NCBI GenBank assembly: GCA_012729655.1
Contig: JAAYCS010000124.1
Coordinates: 1-36,997 of the forward strand
Direction: 5' to 3'
Source of the DNA: Desulfovibrionales bacterium
GTDB taxonomy: Bacteria; Desulfobacterota; Desulfovibrionia; Desulfovibrionales; Desulfomicrobiaceae
Length of the DNA stretch: 36,997 bases
Shown: positions 1 through 7,987 of the stretch, in pieces
Layout: every line of letters starts with the position of its first letter
How positions within the stretch are numbered: position 1 is the first letter of the stretch
The notes under the pieces: model-generated
What the model saw: the letters and a program-made list of their open reading frames with translations, nothing else
What the model was told of the DNA's origin: nothing
The model's database searches: none
Position numbers and translations under genes: made by a program

Positions 1-70
1 GCGGTACAGGGATCGAACCTATGACATTCGGCTTGTAAGGCCGACGCTCTCCCAGCTGAGCTAACCGCCC
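1..70 (-). tRNA. tRNA-Val (anticodon UAC), 3' end cut by window edge
   Basis: Read on the minus strand, the sequence starts GGGCGGTTAGCTCAG and folds as a cloverleaf. The D arm has GAGC pairing GCTC, the anticodon stem is TCGGC/GCCGA around loop CTTACAA, and the T loop contains TTCGATC. The anticodon TAC reads valine GUA codons. The acceptor 3' strand is present only as ACCGC, so the last acceptor bases and any encoded CCA lie outside the window. A TTGACA / TATAGA promoter lies just upstream. Confidence 0.93.
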
Positions 71-93
71 TGCCCGTCCAACGAGAAACTGTC

Positions 94-120
94 TCTATAG
101 ATTCGGCACCTGCCTGTCAA
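94..120 (-). promoter_or_regulatory. Candidate sigma-70 promoter of tRNA-Val
   Basis: On the minus strand TTGACA (120-115) is followed by TATAGA (99-94) with a 15-bp spacer, about 25 bp before the mature tRNA 5' end. The hexamers are good but the spacer is shorter than the usual 16-18 bp. Confidence 0.5.
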
Positions 121-191
121 AGGGTTTCTGGACATCTTCCGAAACCCGACCCAGGCGGGAGGCCCTAAAAAAGGCCACTTCCCGGTCAGAA

Positions 192-206
192 GCAGCCTTT
201 TGCTGC
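192..206 (-). terminator. Small hairpin downstream of the selenoprotein gene, possible weak terminator
   Basis: GCAGC and GCTGC form a 5-bp stem with a 5-nt loop 18 bp past the selenoprotein stop codon. On the minus strand only TTCT follows, with a T6 run about 25 nt further on. It is a weak candidate; transcription may run on into the tRNA. Confidence 0.25.
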
Positions 207-224
207 CCAAGCAGGGGGCATGGG

Positions 225-530
225 CTAGCCGCAGGACGTGCAGGAACTGCACCCCGAATTCGTTACTTTCAGGCCTGACTTGATGTTGAAGCCCATGTGC
301 GGATGAAACTCCACGGAAATGGGCTGGACCTCCTGCATGAGGCCGGTTTCGATCAGAAAGGTGTACCCGTCGATCTGCTGTACCACGTCACTGTCCTTTT
401 GCTCATCCAGAGCAAGCGCCAGGCGAGGCCCGCCTCAGCCAGCCGCCATGTACACCCGGATCGGGGATACGTCCTTGCCCGAAAAATGCATATCAAGCTG
501 CTCTTTGGCAGCCTTGGTGAGTTCAAACAT
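225..530 (-). CDS. HesB/IscA-like selenoprotein (UGA-encoded Sec32)
   Basis: Translating through one in-frame TGA (437-435) gives a 101-residue A-type iron-sulfur carrier-like protein beginning MFELTKAAKEQL and ending at TAG. The UGA falls at residue 32 inside AAG-U-GGPRLALALDE, where IscA/HesB proteins carry their first conserved cysteine. The C-terminal cysteines are Cys94, Cys97 and Cys100 (CSSCTSC). Homology continues cleanly past the UGA, so this is read as selenocysteine rather than a stop. A hairpin 25 nt after the UGA fits a bacterial SECIS. AAAGGAGG precedes the ATG. HesB-like selenoproteins are a recognised bacterial family. The expected role is Fe-S assembly or a redox function, but the exact job is unknown. 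Automated callers would probably truncate the gene at residue 31. Confidence 0.88.
399..437 (-). promoter_or_regulatory. Candidate bacterial SECIS element with Sec UGA
   Basis: The UGA is at 437-435. The hairpin TTGCTC (415-410), loop TGGAT (409-405), GAGCAA (404-399) has six perfect base pairs, starts its loop 25 nt after the UGA, and has a G near the start of the loop. This agrees with the general bacterial SECIS layout of an apical loop roughly 16-37 nt downstream with an early loop G. It would bind SelB. Confidence 0.7.
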
Positions 531-555
531 GGAAATCCTCCTTTGTGTGGAGAGT

Positions 556-584
556 GTGGTAGTTATTGATGATATCGATGTCAA
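556..584 (-). promoter_or_regulatory. Candidate sigma-70 promoter of the selenoprotein gene
   Basis: A perfect TTGACA (584-579) is followed after 17 bp by TACCAC (561-556) on the minus strand, about 26 bp before the start codon. The -35 is strong and the -10 is poor. Confidence 0.45.
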
Positions 585-725
585 TTGCCTTGCATGCACA
601 ATTTTCCAGATACATTGGCGTCGCCCAGTTCCTGCCATTGCACTTTTTTAAGCATCCGCGCCTGTCCTGGCCAGGGCTGCCGGAAAGTTTTTTTGCCGGT
701 CGCGACCCGCAGCGCTGGCCAGCAG

Positions 726-1628
726 CTAGGGGGTCACGCCCATCAGATCCTTCAGTCGGCACACCCCGCATTCCCCGGCCGAGGTCGGGTAGCCGCACCT
801 CTGGCAGGGCTGGACCAGGGCGTCTTTTTCGCCCTGGGCCGTAAACCCGCCCTGTCCGCGCTTCAGAAAACCGTCGTAAAAATGGATTTTACGGCCTGGC
901 TGCCTGTCCTCCAGCTCTGCCAGAAGGTTTTTGTAGACGGGAAAGCTGGCCTTGGAGCTGTAGGGGCAGGGGGCGTAGCCGTAGTCGATGCCGGCCAGGA
1001 AGCAGAGGTTGGCGGTTTCGAATTCGGACATGCGGAACAGGGGCTTGACCTTCTTGGCGAATCCGTTCTGTGCCGGCATGACCGGCCCCTGATCGCTCAG
1101 AAATTCCACGTCCCAGCGCATGATGTTGGCCAGGAGGCGCGAGGTTTCGTCATCGAGGTTGTGGCCGGTGGCCAGGACCGTGAAGCCGTTTTCCATGGCG
1201 AATTTGTTGAAAAAATAGCGCTTGGTCTGACCGCAGACCGAACAGATGGGCCGCCTGGCCCGGCGTTTCACCTCGCACATGGCCAGCCCCTCCGCGGCCA
1301 TGTCCAGGACATGGAGCGGAATGCCGCGGGTTGCGCAGAACCGCTCGGAGTACTGTCGGGCAATGGGAGAGGATTCAGGGATGCCCAGGTCTATGTGCAG
1401 GCCGGCGATGTTGTAGCCGAGTTCCTTCAGCTGCCAGGACAGGGCCAGGGAATCCTTGCCCCCGGAAATGGCCACGAGGATGCGGTCCTCCGCCGTGAAC
1501 ATCTGGTGTTCCTCGATGGCCCTCTCCACCAGCCGGCGGGCGAAGAGCAGGAAACAGTCCCTGCAGAAAGCGGCGTGGTGGCTGGGCAGGGCCACAACGG
1601 CCGGGATTTTACAGCGCGTGCATTTCAT
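726..1628 (-). CDS. TtuA/Ncs6-type tRNA 2-thiouridine synthetase (PP-loop ATPase)
   Basis: The product is 300 residues. An N-terminal zinc ribbon (CTRC at 3-6, CRDC near 22-25) is followed by the PP-loop SGGKDS near residue 55, a central CSVCGQTKR segment that should hold Fe-S or catalytic cysteines, and a C-terminal second zinc ribbon (CQRCG...CGVC). This order is typical of TtuA-type enzymes, which adenylate a tRNA uridine and replace its oxygen with sulfur; TtuA acts on U54 in thermophiles and Ncs6 on U34 in eukaryotes. The gene sits 2 bp after a MoaD/ThiS-like ORF, matching the TtuA-TtuB enzyme/sulfur-carrier pairing. The modified position in this mesophile-like organism cannot be told from sequence. 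Alternatives are TtcA-like C32 thiolation or another PP-loop thiolase. Confidence 0.8.
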   Translation of the reverse strand: MKCTRCKIPAVVALPSHHAAFCRDCFLLFARRLVERAIEEHQMFTAEDRILVAISGGKDSLALSWQLKELGYNIAGLHIDLGIPESSPIARQYSERFCATRGIPLHVLDMAAEGLAMCEVKRRARRPICSVCGQTKRYFFNKFAMENGFTVLATGHNLDDETSRLLANIMRWDVEFLSDQGPVMPAQNGFAKKVKPLFRMSEFETANLCFLAGIDYGYAPCPYSSKASFPVYKNLLAELEDRQPGRKIHFYDGFLKRGQGGFTAQGEKDALVQPCQRCGYPTSAGECGVCRLKDLMGVTP

Positions 1629-1630
1629 GT

Positions 1631-1828
1631 CTAGCCCCGGGAGCCCACGTCCCGCACAACGACGATGTCGTTGTCGCGCAGGTTCAGGTCCGGCGTGAGC
1701 AGCTGCCCCTCGCGGATGACCAGGGCCCGGCCGGGCTTGCGTTCCACTTTGTGCAGGAGCTGCATGACCGTGCGCACGCGCTCAAAGGTCAGTTCCCGGT
1801 TTTCGGGTTCCAGGCGGACAGTGATCAT
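1631..1828 (-). CDS. Ubiquitin-like sulfur carrier (MoaD/ThiS/TtuB family)
   Basis: This 65-residue protein has the beta-grasp pattern of ThiS/MoaD: MITVRLEPENREL at the start, then a helix around RTVMQLLHKV, and PDLNLRDNDIVVVRDV near the end. The family donates sulfur from a C-terminal Gly-Gly thiocarboxylate. Here the tail is GSRG, so only a single terminal glycine is present. AAGGAA lies before the ATG. It is immediately upstream of, and almost certainly cotranscribed with, the PP-loop thiolase at 1628-726, which suggests that it supplies sulfur for tRNA thiolation. The family call is good; the partner is inferred from adjacency. Confidence 0.75.
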   Translation of the reverse strand: MITVRLEPENRELTFERVRTVMQLLHKVERKPGRALVIREGQLLTPDLNLRDNDIVVVRDVGSRG

Positions 1829-2193
1829 GGCAGTTCCTTGTCGCAGGGTGTTGGGGCCGGACCTGCGGGCGCACGGCCGGGAAGGCGAGCCCTAAAACGA
1901 TGCGCGCGGAAATTCAAGGCCTACGAGGACCGACCTTGCCGGATTTTCCGGGCGCGCAACCCAGGGCACACGGAACGCCCTTCGGGTTCCTGAAAGCACG
2001 CCAGGCGTGCGTTGCATATCATGCCGCTGGGTCCGCGCCGGGAAAACAGGTCCCGCGTCTGCACAAGGATCTCTCCACGGCATGGCGTTCCTGCACGGCC
2101 ATGCCTGCAACGGCCCTTGCCCGGCGTGGGCATGCAGGAGGCAGGGGCATTCCGGGCCTGGATGAGGGGGCAGGGCCGCGGCCAGGGATCCGG
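1829..2193. other. 365-bp gap with no recognisable gene
   Basis: The stretch lies between the truncated aas stop and the sulfur-carrier start. I translated the minus strand in search of the missing C-terminal domain of the acyl-ligase and found none. The only visible structure is a short dyad GCACGCC-A-GGCGTGC at 1996-2010 with no T-run. A promoter for the thiolase pair presumably lies near its right-hand gene but no convincing -35/-10 pair is seen. Confidence 0.5.
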
Positions 2194-5100
2194 CTACGCG
2201 TTTTCCAGAACCAGGAAACCGTCCCCGTCCAGCCATCCCCTGTCCCCGGTCACGTACCAGGTGATCCCGTCTCGCTCCAGCACGACCTCGGCCGTGTGTT
2301 CCGGATGGTTCAGATATCCCTGCATGATCTGGGTGCCGCCGATGAGGATGAGCCCGCTTTGCCCCTGTTCCACATCCTCCATGGTTTCCGGATGGACGAT
2401 GCGCAGGGCCGACCCGGGCAGGGGCAGTCCGGCGGTCCCGGCCTTGCGCCCCTGCTGGACGCTCAAGTCCGTGGGGTTGAGCACGTCCGGGGCATTGAGG
2501 GTGGCCACGGGGGTGGTTTCGGTGGTGCCGTAGCCTTCGTGGACGATGAGGCCGAATTTGTGTCGGAAGGCCTGGAAACATGCGTCCGAGAGGCCTGCGG
2601 CAGCCGAAAGCACGAAGCGCAGGGAGGCGAACATGAGTGGATGCACGGTCTGGCTTTGGACCATGGTCAGGAGCATGTCTGGGTTGGCGCAGAGGACCGT
2701 GGCCTCGAATTCCACGCATAACCGGCCCAGGGTGCGGGTGTCGGAGGGGTCGTGGTGGCAGACCACGGGCACGGATTCCAGGAGGGGCAGGAACATGGTC
2801 ATGGTCAGCCCAAGGGCATGATGCAGGGGCAGCGCGGCCAGCAGCACGTCGCTGGCCTTGGGCGGAAAGAGACAGGCCACCTGCCGGGCATTGGTGATGA
2901 TGTTGGCGTGGCTCAGGCGCACGCCCAGGGGCGCGGACGCATGACGCGGGACAAAGAGGATGGCTGCAGTGGCCTCGGGTTCGGGCCTGGGCGCGAGGAT
3001 CACACCCAGCAACCATCCGGGCAGGATGCGGATCATGGCCCGCAGCAGGAGTTCTTCCCGCCGGGAGGGCCGCATGCCATCAAGAAAAACAAGGCCCTGG
3101 CCCAGGATGTCCTCGGCCACGCCCTGGTCCCGGAGCTTTTCCAGGTGGGGCTGGGAGACGAGGAAAGTGGTGATGCTGGCCTCTCGCAGGCAGGCAGCAA
3201 AACTCGCGTCAGGCAACAGTGGGTCGAGGTTGACGGCTGTTTTGCCGGCCAGGAGCACGGCCATGTTGGCCACTGTTCCCAGCCAGCCCGGGGGCAGGAG
3301 GATGCCGACATTCTGGCCGGGCAGGTTCTTGAGCCTGCGGGCCAGGTGCAGGGCCATGCCCAGCAGCTCTTCGCCCGCCCGCTGTGTCCCGCTGGAATCG
3401 GCAACGGCCAGACGGGCCGGGGACCGCTTCACGGCCCTGATCCAGTTCCGGCTGATGGAAATCTGGGTGCGGGCGAATTCCTGCCAAGCCCGGATGGACT
3501 GGCGGTGTACCGCTTGCTTGACCTCCAGGGGAGATGCTTCCGGTGGCAGGACCGGGCCGAAGCAGATGGTGATGTCGCGAACCCTGGCCCCGGTGGTGGT
3601 GTTCTGGAAATGCCGGCTCGCCGCGGACCAACGGCTGCCCCACAGTCCGCGCAGGTAGAAGGGAACGATGGGGCTCTTGGTCTGGGTTGCCGGAATGGAA
3701 TACCCCCGCCGGAAATGCCCGAGCTGTCCGTTGCGGCTGAGGGCACCTTCCGGGAACAGCACCACGCAGTCGCCGTTGCGCAGGGACGTCATGACCGTGC
3801 GCAGGGCCGAACTGCTGGCCGTGGAGGATATGGGAATGACCCGGTACAGGTCCAGGAACCAGCGCAGGTACCAGAGATCGTAGTATTTGCGGGACATGAC
3901 GAAGCGCACGGGCCGGGGCACGGCCAGATGCAATACGGCCCAGTCGATCCAGCTGGTGTGATTGCCCAGCAGGAGCATTCCTCCGCGGGAAGGGATGTGT
4001 TCCAGACCGCTGACCACCAGACGGTAGCGCTGGGCAAAAAGCACCCGCAGCAAAAAGCGCATAAAGGACTGGGGCAGCTTACGCAGGGTGTAGGCCGACC
4101 CCAAGGCCACCACGGCGGCCAGGATCAGGATGATGGGCACGCTGCCCAGGCCGACCAGGGACGCCAGGACCGTGCCGCACAAAAACGAGAGCATGAAGAC
4201 GTTCTGCACGAAATTGTTCCCGGCCAGGATGGTACCCAGGTCGGAATCCGCTGCATTGAATTGGATCAGGGCGTTCAGGGGAACCACGAACAGGCCGCCG
4301 AAAAATCCGTACACGGTCAGCAGGCAGCCCAGGACCACAGGCTGGGTCAGACCTGGGATGAGGGTCAGGCAGAGGGTCATGCCCACTGCGGCCAGAGGGA
4401 TGATCCCGGTCTCGATGTAGGTTCGGGACAGACGTCCGGCCGTGATGGATCCAACCATGATGCCCACGCCGCCGATGGCCAGCAGGCCCTGGGCGACCAC
4501 GGTGGAGGTCACGCCGGCGACTTCCTTCAGATGTGCGCCGAAGGCAGCGAAAAGGACCTGGTTCACGGCCCAGAACAGGGACAAACCCAGGACAGACATC
4601 CAGATGGTTTCATGCCTGTAGAGATTCTTGAGGTTGTTCTTGAGGTATTCCCCGCGGACATAGGCCCTCCGGTCCAGGCGCAAGGAGGCCTCGCCCTGCT
4701 TGAATTGCGGAATGCGCAGGCTGGCCAGGGTCTGGGTCATGGCCCCGGCCATGAGCAGCAGGCCGCACGGGGCCACGGACCGCAGGATGTCCTCGCGGGT
4801 CTGGGCCTGACCGATCAAGGCCTCGAAGACCACTGAAAAAAGCACCCCGCCGAGCAGGATGGCGATGATGGTCACGGCCTGGACCACGCCGTTGGCCATG
4901 CCCAGGTTGTCCTTGCCGGCCATCTCCTTGATGTAGCCATACTTGGCCGGGGAATAGAAGGCGGACTGGGCCGCCAGGATGAGGGTCAGAGCGAAAGCTG
5001 CCTCGAACCACCCCAGAAGGTAGCTGGCATAGATGAGCACGGTCAGGGGGATGGCGAATCCAGCCGCGCAGCGGATGACCACGTTCTTGGCGAAACGATC

Positions 5101-5313
5101 GGCCAAGAATCCCGCCGGGGTGAAGAAGACGATGAAGGGGAGCAGGATGCAGGCGTTGACCAGGGCGGTCAGGGCGATCTGGGTGGAGCCGTCATAGCAT
5201 TTGAAGACGGTGTTCTGGATGACGATCTTGTGTCCGAGGTCAATGATGGCATTGACGAGGACGACAAAAAGGTAGGGGAAAAACCCGCGGATGCGCAGAA
5301 GGCGATGCTGCAT
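2194..5313 (-). CDS. aas: Lysophospholipid transporter / acyltransferase / acyl-ACP synthetase fusion (Aas-like), C-terminally truncated
   Basis: The 1039-residue protein has three parts. Residues 1-410 form a multi-helix major facilitator domain like the lysophospholipid flippase LplT. Residues 430-620 form a PlsC acyltransferase with GNHTSWIDW (HX4D) and LFPEGALSRNG. Residues 640-1039 form an AMP-dependent ligase-like domain with GYGTTETTPV and YVTGDRG. The expected role is import and re-acylation of lysophospholipids at the inner membrane. The ligase part looks damaged: the glycine-rich nucleotide loop is replaced by VPRHASAPLGVRLSH, and the protein ends in DGFLVLENA just where the hinge and roughly 100-residue C-terminal subdomain with the catalytic lysine should begin. 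The acyltransferase part looks intact. It follows the TetR gene by 17 bp, so the two are probably an operon. Confidence 0.85.
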   Translation of the reverse strand: MQHRLLRIRGFFPYLFVVLVNAIIDLGHKIVIQNTVFKCYDGSTQIALTALVNACILLPFIVFFTPAGFLADRFAKNVVIRCAAGFAIPLTVLIYASYLLGWFEAAFALTLILAAQSAFYSPAKYGYIKEMAGKDNLGMANGVVQAVTIIAILLGGVLFSVVFEALIGQAQTREDILRSVAPCGLLLMAGAMTQTLASLRIPQFKQGEASLRLDRRAYVRGEYLKNNLKNLYRHETIWMSVLGLSLFWAVNQVLFAAFGAHLKEVAGVTSTVVAQGLLAIGGVGIMVGSITAGRLSRTYIETGIIPLAAVGMTLCLTLIPGLTQPVVLGCLLTVYGFFGGLFVVPLNALIQFNAADSDLGTILAGNNFVQNVFMLSFLCGTVLASLVGLGSVPIILILAAVVALGSAYTLRKLPQSFMRFLLRVLFAQRYRLVVSGLEHIPSRGGMLLLGNHTSWIDWAVLHLAVPRPVRFVMSRKYYDLWYLRWFLDLYRVIPISSTASSSALRTVMTSLRNGDCVVLFPEGALSRNGQLGHFRRGYSIPATQTKSPIVPFYLRGLWGSRWSAASRHFQNTTTGARVRDITICFGPVLPPEASPLEVKQAVHRQSIRAWQEFARTQISISRNWIRAVKRSPARLAVADSSGTQRAGEELLGMALHLARRLKNLPGQNVGILLPPGWLGTVANMAVLLAGKTAVNLDPLLPDASFAACLREASITTFLVSQPHLEKLRDQGVAEDILGQGLVFLDGMRPSRREELLLRAMIRILPGWLLGVILAPRPEPEATAAILFVPRHASAPLGVRLSHANIITNARQVACLFPPKASDVLLAALPLHHALGLTMTMFLPLLESVPVVCHHDPSDTRTLGRLCVEFEATVLCANPDMLLTMVQSQTVHPLMFASLRFVLSAAAGLSDACFQAFRHKFGLIVHEGYGTTETTPVATLNAPDVLNPTDLSVQQGRKAGTAGLPLPGSALRIVHPETMEDVEQGQSGLILIGGTQIMQGYLNHPEHTAEVVLERDGITWYVTGDRGWLDGDGFLVLENA

Positions 5314-5330
5314 GATTGCTCTCCCAGGGT

Positions 5331-5903
5331 TCAGGCAACGCCGAGCATGCGCAGGCAGCCTTCCGTGACCTGGGCGTGGGTTTGGGGAGTGATGTCCAGT
5401 TTGCCGTAGCGGTGCAGGACCAAGGGTTGCAGAATGGCTCCCATGAGCAGTCCGGCATAGAGGTCGGCGTCGCAGGGCGGAATTTCGCCCGCTCCGACGG
5501 CCTGGCCCACGAACCGTTCAGTCATGCCCAGGGGGTCCGTCTCCCGGGTCAGCAGTTTTTCCTGCGGGAATCCGTGCTGGGTCAGCAGAATGAAGGCAAA
5601 CTGGTCGCTGTTGTAGGTATAGTAGTCATAGATGGTCTGGATGGCCAAACCCAGGCGCAGATTGAAGGACATGCGGTCGTCGTCGAGCACTTCCGAGAGC
5701 AGGTGGGTGAATTTGTCCAGCTCCCGGTTGAAGAGCTTCCAGGCCATTTCTTCCTTGCCCTCGTAGTAGCGGTACAGGGCCCCTTCGGTCACACCGGCGG
5801 CGGCTGCGATGTCCTTGATAGTGGTCCGGGCCAGCCCTTTGGTGGCGAAGATCCGGATGGCCGCGTCTTCGATGACATCACGTTTGAGCAGGGGTCGAGA
5901 CAT
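5331..5903 (-). CDS. TetR-family transcriptional regulator
   Basis: The 190-residue protein has an N-terminal TetR DNA-binding domain: residues 1-55 include FATKGLARTTIKDIAAAAGV, then TEGALYRYYEGKEEM. A helical ligand-binding domain follows. The gene lies 17 bp upstream of the phospholipid fusion gene on the same strand, so it probably controls that gene and itself. GGAGGAAGC precedes the ATG. An AGCGT-N6-ACGCT dyad overlaps its likely -10 region. By analogy with TetR regulators of fatty-acid genes the ligand may be an acyl-CoA or fatty acid; this is inference. Confidence 0.9.
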   Translation of the reverse strand: MSRPLLKRDVIEDAAIRIFATKGLARTTIKDIAAAAGVTEGALYRYYEGKEEMAWKLFNRELDKFTHLLSEVLDDDRMSFNLRLGLAIQTIYDYYTYNSDQFAFILLTQHGFPQEKLLTRETDPLGMTERFVGQAVGAGEIPPCDADLYAGLLMGAILQPLVLHRYGKLDITPQTHAQVTEGCLRMLGVA

Positions 5904-5922
5904 GCTTCCTCCGTTGTATGTA

Positions 5923-5955
5923 AGCGTTTATTTACGCTCCTGGAGCGATGGTCAA
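5923..5955 (-). promoter_or_regulatory. TetR/aas promoter with overlapping operator dyad
   Basis: On the minus strand TTGACC (5955-5950) and AATAAA (5932-5927) are 17 bp apart. The dyad AGCGT (5923-5927), 6-nt spacer, ACGCT (5934-5938) covers the -10 region about 20 bp before the start codon. This placement suggests autorepression by the TetR protein. Confidence 0.5.
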
Positions 5956-5956
5956 G

Positions 5957-5984
5957 AAAAAAAAGCGCACCCCAAAGGGCGCGC
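5957..5984 (-). terminator. Rho-independent terminator of acs
   Basis: On the minus strand GCGC-G-CCC, loop TTTG, GGG-T-GCGC is followed directly by T8, 30 bp beyond the acs stop codon. The stem has one mismatch. It separates acs from the TetR operon downstream. Confidence 0.8.
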
Positions 5985-6013
5985 CTGCAAAACGTGATCG
6001 GCCAGATTGATGG

Positions 6014-7987
6014 CTAGGTATGCCGTCCGGCGATGAGATCCTGGATCACGGACGGATCGGCCAGGGTGGAGGTGTCTCCGAAGTCCTCCAAGGACGTGGA
6101 CCCAGCGGTGATCTTGCGCAGCACGCGGCGCATGATCTTGCCGCTGCGGGTCTTGGGCAGTCCCGGAGTGAATTGGATGACTTCCGGAGAGGCCAGGGGG
6201 CCGATCTCCTTGCGCACATGGTTGCGCAGGGACTTGACTAGGTCCTCGGTCTCGTCCACGTCGTTGCGCAGGGTGACGTAGGCGTACACGGCCTGACCCT
6301 TGATCTCGTGGGGCATGCCGACCACCGCGGCCTCAGCCACGGCCGGATGGGAGACCAGGGCGGACTCGATCTCAGCTGTGCCCAGGCGGTGTCCGGAAAC
6401 ATTGATGACGTCGTCCAGCCGTCCCATGATCCAGAAGTATCCGTTTTCATCCACCCGGGCCCCGTCTCCGGCCTCGTACCGGCCGGGGAAGCGTTCGAAA
6501 TACTGCTGGCGGAACCGTTCAGGGTCTCCGAACACGCCACGAAGCATGCCCGGCCAGGGCCGTTCAATGACCAGGTGCCCGCCTTCGTTGGGCGCAGTGG
6601 GGTTCCCATCGGCATCGACAATGCGGGCATGCACCCCGGGCAGGGGGCGGGTGGCCGACCCGGGCTTCAGGGGGGTGGCAAAGGGTAGGGCCGAAATGAG
6701 GATGCCGCCGGTTTCAGTCTGCCACCAGGTGTCGACGACGGGCAGCCGCGACTTGCCTATGTTCTCATGATACCACATCCATGCCTCGGGGTTGATGGGC
6801 TCTCCGACGCTGCCCAGGACCCGCAAGGAGGACAGATCGTTCTTCTGGGTCCAGCCCGCTCCGTCGCGCATGAGGGAGCGGATGGCCGTGGGAGCGGTGT
6901 AGAAGCTGGTGACCTTGAATTTTTCCACAATTTTCCAGAACCGCGACGGGTCCGGATAGGAGGGCACGCCCTCGAACATGAGGGAGGTCACCCCCAGGGC
7001 CAAAGGGCCGTAGACGATATAGGTGTGTCCGGTGATCCACCCGATGTCCGCAGTGCAGAAATGGATGTCGTCGTCAAAAAGATTGAACACCAGCTGCGCG
7101 GAATGGGCCGCGTAGGTCAGGTACCCGCCCGTGGTGTGCACCACGCCCTTGGGCTTGCCCGTGGAGCCGCTGGTATAGAGGATGAAGAGCATGTCCTCGG
7201 CATCCATGGCCTCGCAGGGGCAGGTGTCCTCGATGTCGGGATCGGCCATGACGTCATGCCACCACATGTCGCGGTCCATGACCATGGTGATATCGATGCC
7301 GGCCCGCTTCAGGACCACGCAGCTGGTCACGGAGGGGCAGTTGGTCAGGGCCTCGTCCACATTGGGCTTCAGGGGGATCTTTTTCCCGCCGCGCAGGACA
7401 GCGTCGGCCGTGACCAGGACCTTGGCCTCGCAGTCCTGGATGCGGTTCTGCAGACTCAGGGCGGAGAATCCAGCAAAAACGATGGAATGGGTGGCCCCGA
7501 TGCGCGTGCAGGCCAGCATGGCCACGGCCAGTTCGGGGACCATGGGCATGTACAGGGCCACGCGGTCACCACGGCGCACTCCGAGCTTCTTCAGGATATT
7601 GGCAAAGCGGATCACGTCGTCCAGCAGCTCGCGATAGGAGATATGGCGCACGTCATCCTCGGGTTCGCCCTGCCAGATGAGGGCTGTCTTGTCGGCCAGT
7701 CCCCGCTCCACATGCCGGTCCAGGCAGTTGTAGCTGACGTTGACCTTTCCGTTCACGAACCATTTGATGTCGGGTTTGCGGAAATCGCAGTCCATGACCT
7801 TGTCCCAGGGTTTGAACCAGGTGATGAGGGATCTTGCCCGGTCGGCCCAATATCCTTCGGGATCCGCGTCGGCCCGGCGATAGTGCTCCTCGTAGGTGGC
7901 CATGTCCGGAATGTGGGCCCGTTTGGTGGCCGGGGGTTGAAAAAGACGCTCTTCCTGCATCAGGCTTTGGATATTCTCAGGTGTCAT
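6014..7987 (-). CDS. acs: Acetyl-CoA synthetase (AMP-forming)
   Basis: The 657-residue protein activates acetate with ATP and CoA through acetyl-AMP. It shows the N-terminal ACAS segment (YEEHYRRADADPEGYW), the phosphate loop YTSGSTGKPKGVVHT, DTWWQTETGG, YEAGDGARVDENGYFWIMGRLDDVINVSGHR, and the C-terminal TRSGKIMRR with the catalytic lysine near residue 617. That lysine is the one acetylated by Pat-type enzymes. The chosen ATG at 7987 follows AGGAGG and begins MTPENIQSL; the reading frame stays open much further upstream, but that part is not conserved-looking. A 29-codon leader ORF overlaps its start. A terminator follows. The gene is divergent from a Pat-like acetyltransferase, which implies post-translational control. 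Confidence 0.96.
   Translation of the reverse strand: MTPENIQSLMQEERLFQPPATKRAHIPDMATYEEHYRRADADPEGYWADRARSLITWFKPWDKVMDCDFRKPDIKWFVNGKVNVSYNCLDRHVERGLADKTALIWQGEPEDDVRHISYRELLDDVIRFANILKKLGVRRGDRVALYMPMVPELAVAMLACTRIGATHSIVFAGFSALSLQNRIQDCEAKVLVTADAVLRGGKKIPLKPNVDEALTNCPSVTSCVVLKRAGIDITMVMDRDMWWHDVMADPDIEDTCPCEAMDAEDMLFILYTSGSTGKPKGVVHTTGGYLTYAAHSAQLVFNLFDDDIHFCTADIGWITGHTYIVYGPLALGVTSLMFEGVPSYPDPSRFWKIVEKFKVTSFYTAPTAIRSLMRDGAGWTQKNDLSSLRVLGSVGEPINPEAWMWYHENIGKSRLPVVDTWWQTETGGILISALPFATPLKPGSATRPLPGVHARIVDADGNPTAPNEGGHLVIERPWPGMLRGVFGDPERFRQQYFERFPGRYEAGDGARVDENGYFWIMGRLDDVINVSGHRLGTAEIESALVSHPAVAEAAVVGMPHEIKGQAVYAYVTLRNDVDETEDLVKSLRNHVRKEIGPLASPEVIQFTPGLPKTRSGKIMRRVLRKITAGSTSLEDFGDTSTLADPSVIQDLIAGRHT

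Noticed and set aside
61-252. 63-codon frame on the minus strand between the selenoprotein gene and tRNA
   Set aside because: It runs into the tRNA, overlaps the selenoprotein end, has no ribosome site and no homology that I recognise.
1892-3016. Out-of-frame continuation of the acyl-ligase C-terminus on the minus strand
   Set aside because: The frame is open but reads as arginine/proline-rich noise. None of the expected hinge or lysine motifs appear, so it is not a frameshifted domain.
2752-4836. 694-codon open frame on the plus strand inside aas
   Set aside because: It is a shadow of the fusion gene, with Q/G/H-rich low-complexity translation.
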